Shown one piece after another: positions 58,872 to 64,000 of a DNA stretch of 64,000 nt (within the stretch, counting starts at the first letter, position 1; the number at the start of each line of letters is the position of its first letter). The translations under genes were made by a program, and so were the position numbers. The notes beneath the pieces are model-generated. The model ran no database searches. It had not been told where the DNA came from and saw only the letters and a program-made list of their open reading frames with translations. The stretch covers positions 25,366 to 89,365 of the forward strand of contig JAFZVE010000012.1 in NCBI GenBank assembly GCA_017617995.1, given 5' to 3'. Source of the DNA: Clostridiales bacterium (GTDB lineage Bacteria > Bacillota > Clostridia > Saccharofermentanales > Saccharofermentanaceae).

Positions 58872-60539
58872 ATGAAGAAACTGGTAGCGGTGCTGCTAAC
58901 GGCAGCCATGATCCTGGGATGTGCGGGCTGTACGTCTGAGGAAACAACGAAGAAGAAGAAAAAGACGAAGAAGACGACGGAGAAGACCGAGGAAACGGAC
59001 GCGCCTACAGAGGATCCGACTGATGACACGACAGACGAACCGACGGACACGACAGATGAGCCGACGGATACGACGAGCGACACCGTGCCTGTGGTCGACA
59101 CGAGCGACTCCACTTCGGACACCTCCAAAGCGCCGAGCGCACCTTCGGAGCTGATCATCAGCAATGATCTCATCTCACTCGGTGCTCTGACAAACGGCTA
59201 CTGCCTGACATACGGAGCACTGGATCCGACAGGGGAGTTGGTGCTGCCGGGCAACCTTCCGGTTTCGCTGTATTTTTACTGGGAGTCGCTCACGACGAGC
59301 AACGGCGGAACAGTACTGAATGACGAGCTCGAGGCGCTGTATGAGCAGATCCGTGATTCCAGCGAGGAGCATTACGAACAGTATCTTAAAGAGTTTACGG
59401 ATGCCATCGATCGCGGTGAGAGCCCGATGACCTATTCTCTTTATGAGGAGAATCAAGTCTATCGTGCCGACAGCCAGATCTTCTCGTTCCGTCTTCACGC
59501 TTTGACCAATGGTGACTACGAATCGAACGATTCGAGTTTCTATGTAAACGTCGATCCCGACACGCTTAACGATATCACGATCGACGATGTCATCACCGAT
59601 CTGGATGCTTTCGAGGACTATCTCGAGAGTTACTTAAATGAGATCGGCGAGACCTATCATCTCAACGATTACATCGACATGCTCGATGACGGTGAGGACT
59701 GCTTCGGCCTGGTCTACGACGGCCTCATGTTCGACAATATCAAGGTACCGGTAGTCGGGCACGAAGAGCTCTTCAACATGAGCTATTTCGGCTCGACGCC
59801 GGAAAACTATTCCCTGTTCCTCGATGAAAAGGGCGAGTTGGTATGGGACTTCGACGGAGATGGTAAACTCGATGAACTAAAGTGTGATTTCGACTATTCC
59901 GCAGGGGAGCTGTATATTACGGTAAACGGCCAGAAATACACTATCACTAACGCCGAGGCGCCGAATATCAACTACATGGAGGACATCGCATTTAATTCTC
60001 CGTGTGTCGTGATGTTCACGGAGGGCCGCTGCTATCTGGTCGTATCTCTGAACGAATCCGATGCGATTGTCGGGCTTTATTTCTTCGATATGACTGACGG
60101 TACACCGAAGTATGTGATGGACCGTTACGGCATCCTCGAGAATGTACTGGATCCGAACTATTTCTCAATCGCTGAGGACGTCGATCTTCTCGGCGGTATG
60201 AATATGGACAGATACTATCAGCTTAAGGGCGATGGCACGCTCATCCCGCAGACGGCGTTCGTCTACGGCTTCTCGCACCCGCTCTTGACCTACACGAGCA
60301 TCACGGGTGATGAATTTAACTGGGACAACGGCAATATGATCGGTTCCTATACGATCCCGGCCGGATCGGTCGTGCAGATCATCGCCTACGGCCCGAATAA
60401 CGGCGCGCTCGTCCTGAAGGTCCTGAGCCGTGATACTTCGGATGTGCACTATGTGAACCTGGAGACCGATAAGGAGAATATGATCGCCGGCGTTTCTGTC
60501 GGAGATATCTTCGAGAGCCAGCTGTACATCGGTGGTTGA
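58872..60539 (+). CDS. Lipoprotein, paralogous Lys/Thr-linker family, member 3
   Basis: A 555-residue lipoprotein: lipobox CAGC, then TSEETTKKKKKTKKTTEKTE and a Thr/Asp/Pro-rich linker. The body shows QVYRADSQIFSFRLHALTNG, VPVVGHEELFNMSYFGSTPENYSLFLD, and the calcium-loop-like WDFDGDGKLDELK. The late segment GNMIGSYTIPAGSVVQIIAYGPNNGALVLKVLS is nearly the same as in member 4. It follows member 2 by 40 bases and has AGGAG ahead of the ATG. The three neighbours look like products of tandem duplication. The function is unknown; a calcium-stabilised ligand-binding domain is possible. Confidence 0.7.
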   Translation: MKKLVAVLLTAAMILGCAGCTSEETTKKKKKTKKTTEKTEETDAPTEDPTDDTTDEPTDTTDEPTDTTSDTVPVVDTSDSTSDTSKAPSAPSELIISNDLISLGALTNGYCLTYGALDPTGELVLPGNLPVSLYFYWESLTTSNGGTVLNDELEALYEQIRDSSEEHYEQYLKEFTDAIDRGESPMTYSLYEENQVYRADSQIFSFRLHALTNGDYESNDSSFYVNVDPDTLNDITIDDVITDLDAFEDYLESYLNEIGETYHLNDYIDMLDDGEDCFGLVYDGLMFDNIKVPVVGHEELFNMSYFGSTPENYSLFLDEKGELVWDFDGDGKLDELKCDFDYSAGELYITVNGQKYTITNAEAPNINYMEDIAFNSPCVVMFTEGRCYLVVSLNESDAIVGLYFFDMTDGTPKYVMDRYGILENVLDPNYFSIAEDVDLLGGMNMDRYYQLKGDGTLIPQTAFVYGFSHPLLTYTSITGDEFNWDNGNMIGSYTIPAGSVVQIIAYGPNNGALVLKVLSRDTSDVHYVNLETDKENMIAGVSVGDIFESQLYIGG

Positions 60540-60588
60540 CAGACAATGGAAACACTCCGGCCGGGTGAGAACTGACAGGAAAAATGAC

Positions 60589-60617
60589 GAGGGATGCCCG
60601 GTCCAAGGCATCCCTCG
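60589..60617 (+). other. Perfect stem-loop upstream of pepT
   Basis: CGAGGGATGCC at 60589-60599 is fully complementary to GGCATCCCTCG at 60607-60617, with a seven-base loop. No T-run follows. It is either an inefficient terminator for the lipoprotein gene or a processing/stability element in a shared transcript with pepT. Confidence 0.55.
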
Positions 60618-60645
60618 ACTGCTTGAAGATAGGATGGATAGAGGT

Positions 60646-61971
60646 ATGGCATTGGATTTAAAAAGTGAAGTGGTAGAGCGTTTCCTGCGCTATGCCAAGA
60701 TCGACACGCAGTCGGATGAGACTTCCGGCACACATCCGAGCTCCGAAAAGCAGCTGGATCTCGCGAGAGTCCTGATCTCGGAACTTGACGATATGGGCGC
60801 GCAGTATTCATTTGACGAGGAGAACGGTTACATCTATTGCACGATTAAAGAGAACCTTCCGGAGCTTGCGATCGGTGATGATCTCGCGGATGTGCCGAAG
60901 ATCGGTTTTATCGCACATATGGATACTTCTCCTGAAGCAAGCGGGGCAGGCGTGAAGCCGCAGATCATCGAGGATTACGATGGCGGTGACATCGTGCTGG
61001 GAGGGGGAGCAGGCTCGGATTCCCAAGTGAAGTCTGATTCGAACGCCTATTGTGATGATGCGCAGCAGTCGAAAGAATCTGAGCAGCATATCCTTAGTCC
61101 TTCCGATTTCCCAGAACTTCTGAAGTATAAGGGCCAGACATTGATCACATCTGATGGTACGACACTTCTCGGATCCGATGACAAGTCGGGTATCGCGGAG
61201 ATCATGACGATGGTACACTATTTCCTGACACACCCGGAAATCAGGCACGGGCAGATCTACATCGCTTTTACGCCGGACGAAGAGATCGGAGAGGGAACGC
61301 TTAACTTCGACCTCGGGAAGTTCGGCGCGGACTTCGCGTACACCGTCGACGGCGGTGAGCTGGGGGAACTGTCCTACGAGAACTTCAATGCCGCGACGGC
61401 GGTGATCAAGGTGACGGGAAGAAACGTCCATCCGGGCGAAGCGTACGGGAAGATGATCCACGCGGCACGCCTCGCGATGGAGATCGACAGCAAGCTCCCA
61501 TCTAAGGAACGCCCCGAGCTCACGCGCGACCACGAAGGATTCTATCACCTTACAGATATGCGGGGTGACGCATCCGAAGCAAGCCTCGTCTATATCCTCA
61601 GAGACCACGATTCAGTGCTTTTCGAAAAGAAGAAAGAGACCATCGCGGCAGTGTGCGAAGAGGTCGAAGCAGCGCATCCCGGCGCGAAAGTCGAGTGTGA
61701 GATCAAGGATACCTACTTTAACATGATCGATAAGATCCGCCCGCACATGGAGATCGTCAAGCGTTGTGAAGAGGCGATGCGGCGGTGCGGCATCACGCCG
61801 AAGATCGAGCCGATCCGTGGCGGGACAGACGGGGCGATGCTCTCGTACAGAGGTCTTCTGTGCCCGAATATATGCGCCGGCGGCCATAACTTCCACGGCG
61901 TCTATGAGTACGTCAGCTGTGAGGCGATGGCGAAGATCACGGAGCTTCTGATTGAACTGGCGAAAGCATAA
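60646..61971 (+). CDS. pepT: Peptidase T (tripeptide aminopeptidase)
   Basis: A 441-residue M20 family metallopeptidase that removes the N-terminal residue of tripeptides in the cytosol. It begins VVERFLRYAKIDTQSDE. Metal ligands are visible in IGFIAHMDTSPEA, LGSDDKSGIAE, DEEIGEG, YTVDGGELGEL and NICAGGHNFHG. Between DIVLGGG and LSPSDFPELLKYKGQTL there is an insertion of about 30 residues, rich in Ser/Asp/Gln, absent from the usual enzyme. The frame is open upstream to 60532, but ATG 60646 fits the normal start and has AGGATGG eight bases ahead. It is sandwiched between lipoprotein paralogs. Confidence 0.92.
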   Translation: MALDLKSEVVERFLRYAKIDTQSDETSGTHPSSEKQLDLARVLISELDDMGAQYSFDEENGYIYCTIKENLPELAIGDDLADVPKIGFIAHMDTSPEASGAGVKPQIIEDYDGGDIVLGGGAGSDSQVKSDSNAYCDDAQQSKESEQHILSPSDFPELLKYKGQTLITSDGTTLLGSDDKSGIAEIMTMVHYFLTHPEIRHGQIYIAFTPDEEIGEGTLNFDLGKFGADFAYTVDGGELGELSYENFNAATAVIKVTGRNVHPGEAYGKMIHAARLAMEIDSKLPSKERPELTRDHEGFYHLTDMRGDASEASLVYILRDHDSVLFEKKKETIAAVCEEVEAAHPGAKVECEIKDTYFNMIDKIRPHMEIVKRCEEAMRRCGITPKIEPIRGGTDGAMLSYRGLLCPNICAGGHNFHGVYEYVSCEAMAKITELLIELAKA

Positions 61972-62024
61972 CCCGGGAAACCGGATCGAACAGGGAAACA
62001 GGTAAGGGCAAGGAGGACAGGGAC

Positions 62025-63674
62025 ATGAAGAAATCAATTTCGTTGATGTTGGCGATGGCCATTCTGCTCGGCTGTGTGGCGTGCACGAGCGAGGAGACGA
62101 CGAAGAAGAAGAAAAAGAAGACGTCGAAGAAGACGTCCGAGACGGAGGACACGGAGACCGAGCCGACGGATGAGCCGACGGATCCGGTCGTCACGGACAC
62201 GACACCAAGTAGCACGGACGATACGAGTTCGACGGGAAGCAATCCCGATCCTTCGGCTTCGCACGAATGGGAGATCTCGGACGATGGAGAGTATCTGACA
62301 CTTCTGCGCGAGACGTTCTGCTACCAGTATGGTGAGATGGATCCGAATGAGGACAATCCCATGTGGAAGGACATCGCCAAGTTTGTGCGCACCTCATGCG
62401 ATAAGTACACGATCGTGAATGGTCCGCAACAGATCACATCTGATTTTGAGTATCTGTATGAGACGATCGTAGATAATATCAGCTCTGAATATGACGAGAG
62501 GATCAGTGCTTTTCTAGAGGCGAAGGAAAATGGTGAGGCGCTCCCGTTCTATAACTACCGCTTTGAGACCACCGTGTATCGTGCCGATGATCAGATGCTT
62601 TCTTTTTCGATCCGCGGCCTTATCGACAGCAGTCAGGCGGACGAGATCGACGATCTGGAACTCATCATCAATCTTGATCCGCAGTTGTCGGAATCCTTGA
62701 CTATCGAAGATATTATCACGGATGAAGATGCGTTGATGGCATATATCGAGGAGTACTTTGACGCGCTTTATCTTCCTGAAGTGGCTGAATATGCCGAAGA
62801 TTTATGGGACGAAGGCGACGAGTTCTTCGGGGTAACGTATGACGGGATCATTATCCAGGGGCACAAGCTTCCGGTCTATGGCCACGAGGAGTGTTTCAAT
62901 ATGTATTATTTCGGAAAAACACCTTCGGATTATATTCTGCGGTTCGAGGATAATGGTGATCTTGTGTGGGATATAGATGGTGACAACGAGTTTGATACTA
63001 TCCATGCCGGATCCGGTAATAGAGAACTGTCCATCCAGATCAATGACCAGACGTATGTTTTTACGGATGACGATATCACGGATGTCTCAAATTTGTATAA
63101 GCTTTCTTCCCGAAGCCCGAGTGTTCTGATCCGTAGAGAAGGGAAGACCTTCATGATCCTGTCGATGTACGTGTATGATCAGATCGTCGAGCTTCTGACA
63201 TTTGACCTTTCAAGCGGAAAACCGGAGTTTGTATATGACATGACGGGAAGACTCAGTAAAACGCTTCTGAATCCGAACGCTTTTGATATCCTCGAACTTG
63301 TTCCGGTCCTCGGCAGCGCGGCAGAGACGCGACGTGAATACGAGATCCAGACGACCGGGGAACTCCTGCCGCACACGGCCTTTGGCTATTATGAGACGCT
63401 TCCACTTGTAGTGATGTCCGATATTTCCGGTGATCAGTTCGACTGGGACTCCGGCGATATGATCGGCAGCTACACGATCTCGTCCGGCACGATCGTCTCG
63501 GCGAGCGCGTATGGTCCCAACAATGGCACGCTCGTCTTTAAGGTGCTTGATGCGGATCGGAATAACGAGATCAAGTATGTCATGGTCAAGTACAATAAGG
63601 ATACGGATACGATCGATGGCAAGGCGTTCAGCGATGTCTTCGGTCAGCAGCTGGAGGATACGTACGACGACTAA
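62025..63674 (+). CDS. Lipoprotein, paralogous Lys/Thr-linker family, member 4
   Basis: A 549-residue lipoprotein: lipobox CVAC, then TSEETTKKKKKKTSKKTSE and a Thr/Asp/Glu/Pro linker. The body resembles member 3: TVYRADDQMLSFSIRGLID, LPVYGHEECFNMYYFGKTPSDYILRF, WDIDGDNEFDTI (a WDxDGD acidic loop), and GDMIGSYTISSGTIVSASAYGPNNGTLVFKVLD. AAGGAGG precedes the ATG. It is separated from member 3 by pepT, so either pepT has been inserted between tandem copies or the copies arose by duplication around it. No function is assigned. Confidence 0.7.
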   Translation: MKKSISLMLAMAILLGCVACTSEETTKKKKKKTSKKTSETEDTETEPTDEPTDPVVTDTTPSSTDDTSSTGSNPDPSASHEWEISDDGEYLTLLRETFCYQYGEMDPNEDNPMWKDIAKFVRTSCDKYTIVNGPQQITSDFEYLYETIVDNISSEYDERISAFLEAKENGEALPFYNYRFETTVYRADDQMLSFSIRGLIDSSQADEIDDLELIINLDPQLSESLTIEDIITDEDALMAYIEEYFDALYLPEVAEYAEDLWDEGDEFFGVTYDGIIIQGHKLPVYGHEECFNMYYFGKTPSDYILRFEDNGDLVWDIDGDNEFDTIHAGSGNRELSIQINDQTYVFTDDDITDVSNLYKLSSRSPSVLIRREGKTFMILSMYVYDQIVELLTFDLSSGKPEFVYDMTGRLSKTLLNPNAFDILELVPVLGSAAETRREYEIQTTGELLPHTAFGYYETLPLVVMSDISGDQFDWDSGDMIGSYTISSGTIVSASAYGPNNGTLVFKVLDADRNNEIKYVMVKYNKDTDTIDGKAFSDVFGQQLEDTYDD

Positions 63675-63689
63675 CTTTCTCCGGTGATA

Positions 63690-63719
63690 TTTGGAGACAC
63701 AGTCTCCTTTCACTCCAAA
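63690..63719 (+). repeat. Nested inverted repeat after the lipoprotein gene
   Basis: TTTGGAG at 63690-63696 and CTCCAAA at 63713-63719 enclose GGAGAC at 63692-63697 and GTCTCC at 63701-63706, giving two alternative hairpins. A further TTGGAGAC copy follows at about 63730. No T-run, so it is not the terminator itself. Confidence 0.5.
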
Positions 63720-63746
63720 AGTAGACCAATTGGAGACTAAAAAGAA

Positions 63747-63785
63747 AACCGGCCCCCTTCATCTCGAAGGGAGCCGGTTCATTTT
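63747..63785. terminator. Strong terminator between converging genes
   Basis: AACCGGC(C)CCCTTC at 63747-63760 pairs with GAAGGGAGCCGGTT at 63766-63779, followed by ATTTTT on the plus strand and by a T-rich tract on the minus strand. It can serve the lipoprotein gene and the GGGtGRT gene. Confidence 0.85.
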
Positions 63786-63826
63786 TGCGTTATTACGTTA
63801 GTGCTTTTCGAAAAAGGGGAGAAGAA

Positions 63827-64000
63827 TTACTTCTTCATGCACTCCTCAACAGCAACAGCTACTGCTACGGAAGCACCAACCATCGGGTTGTTACCCATAC
63901 CGAGGAAGCCCATCATCTCAACGTGTGCCGGAACGGAGGAAGAACCTGCGAACTGAGCATCGGAGTGCATACGGCCCATCGTATCGGTCATACCGTAGGA
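63827..64000 (-). CDS. GGGtGRT family protein, C-terminal fragment
   Basis: The last 57 codons of a minus-strand gene that continues beyond the window. It reads SYGMTDTMGRMHSDAQFAGS, then PAHVEMMGFLGMGNNPMVGA, and ends VAVEECMKK. I recognise this as the end of the GGGtGRT family, highly conserved proteins of about 330 residues in anaerobic Firmicutes and Fusobacteria. The naming motif lies just upstream of the visible part. The function is not established. Its sequence is conserved closely, so the family assignment is fairly secure despite the short fragment. Confidence 0.8.
   Translation of the reverse strand, partial: SYGMTDTMGRMHSDAQFAGSSSVPAHVEMMGFLGMGNNPMVGASVAVAVAVEECMKK

Noticed and set aside
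1..64000. Prophage, transposase or integrase genes
   Set aside because: None of the frames on either strand shows transposase, recombinase, capsid or terminase motifs.

Overview
The window reads as a stretch of chromosome from an anaerobic Clostridia-type bacterium (Bacillota) of moderate GC content. I infer this from gene families, not from any marker gene: an Mrp/NBP35 ATPase with a FeoB-associated Cys-rich protein, a TSCPD-domain protein, a DUF951-PrmC-DUF1385 neighbourhood, DUF4214 and NodB domains, a GGGtGRT protein, many lipoproteins with Thr/Asp/Pro linkers, GTG and TTG starts with strong Shine-Dalgarno sequences, and extended -10 promoters (TGnTATAAT). No tRNA, rRNA, insertion sequence, prophage or CRISPR array was seen.

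Layout. 1-6 kb: end of an RsmC-like methyltransferase, Mrp ATPase, a thioredoxin-like lipoprotein, a divergent IspF, a PD-(D/E)XK-like protein whose upstream region is an array of palindromes, IspD and RadA. 6-11 kb: an operon of an acyl-CoA synthetase-like enzyme and a three-gene ABC-2 exporter. 11-15.5 kb: two DUF885 lipoproteins flanking a 58-residue FeoB-associated-type protein whose promoter carries a palindrome. 15.8-19 kb: a large membrane protein with a degenerate PP2C-like domain inside and a LysM-like domain outside. 20-23 kb: serine biosynthesis (aminotransferase and SerA). 23-28 kb: a TPR protein, a small conserved protein, a lipoprotein of a local paralogous family, and a DUF4214-polysaccharide deacetylase. 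28.5-33 kb: MoxR-DUF58-transglutaminase operon, then a TSCPD protein. 33.8-38.5 kb: a membrane diguanylate cyclase, an orphan solute-binding lipoprotein and an SDR enzyme.

38.7-49.3 kb is the most striking region: four very large signalling proteins, tightly packed on one strand. They are a dCache hybrid histidine kinase with receiver and HPt; a REC-GGDEF-degenerate GGDEF-REC-HD-GYP protein that could both make and break cyclic di-GMP; a multi-TM hybrid kinase with receiver and HPt; and a multi-TM hybrid kinase whose C-terminus is a whole DegV (fatty-acid-binding family) domain. A long leader with strong pairing potential precedes the cluster. Downstream are an isolated PilT ATPase and a cytoplasmic Ser/Thr kinase with WD40-type repeats.

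54.5-64 kb: DUF1385, PrmC and DUF951 proteins, three more members of the paralogous lipoprotein family interleaved with peptidase T, and the end of a GGGtGRT protein. Signalling and cell-surface proteins dominate the window. The lipoprotein family and one DUF885 protein share the same N-terminal anchor (lipobox, SEET-type motif, poly-Lys, Thr/Asp/Pro linker), which suggests a reusable surface-display module.
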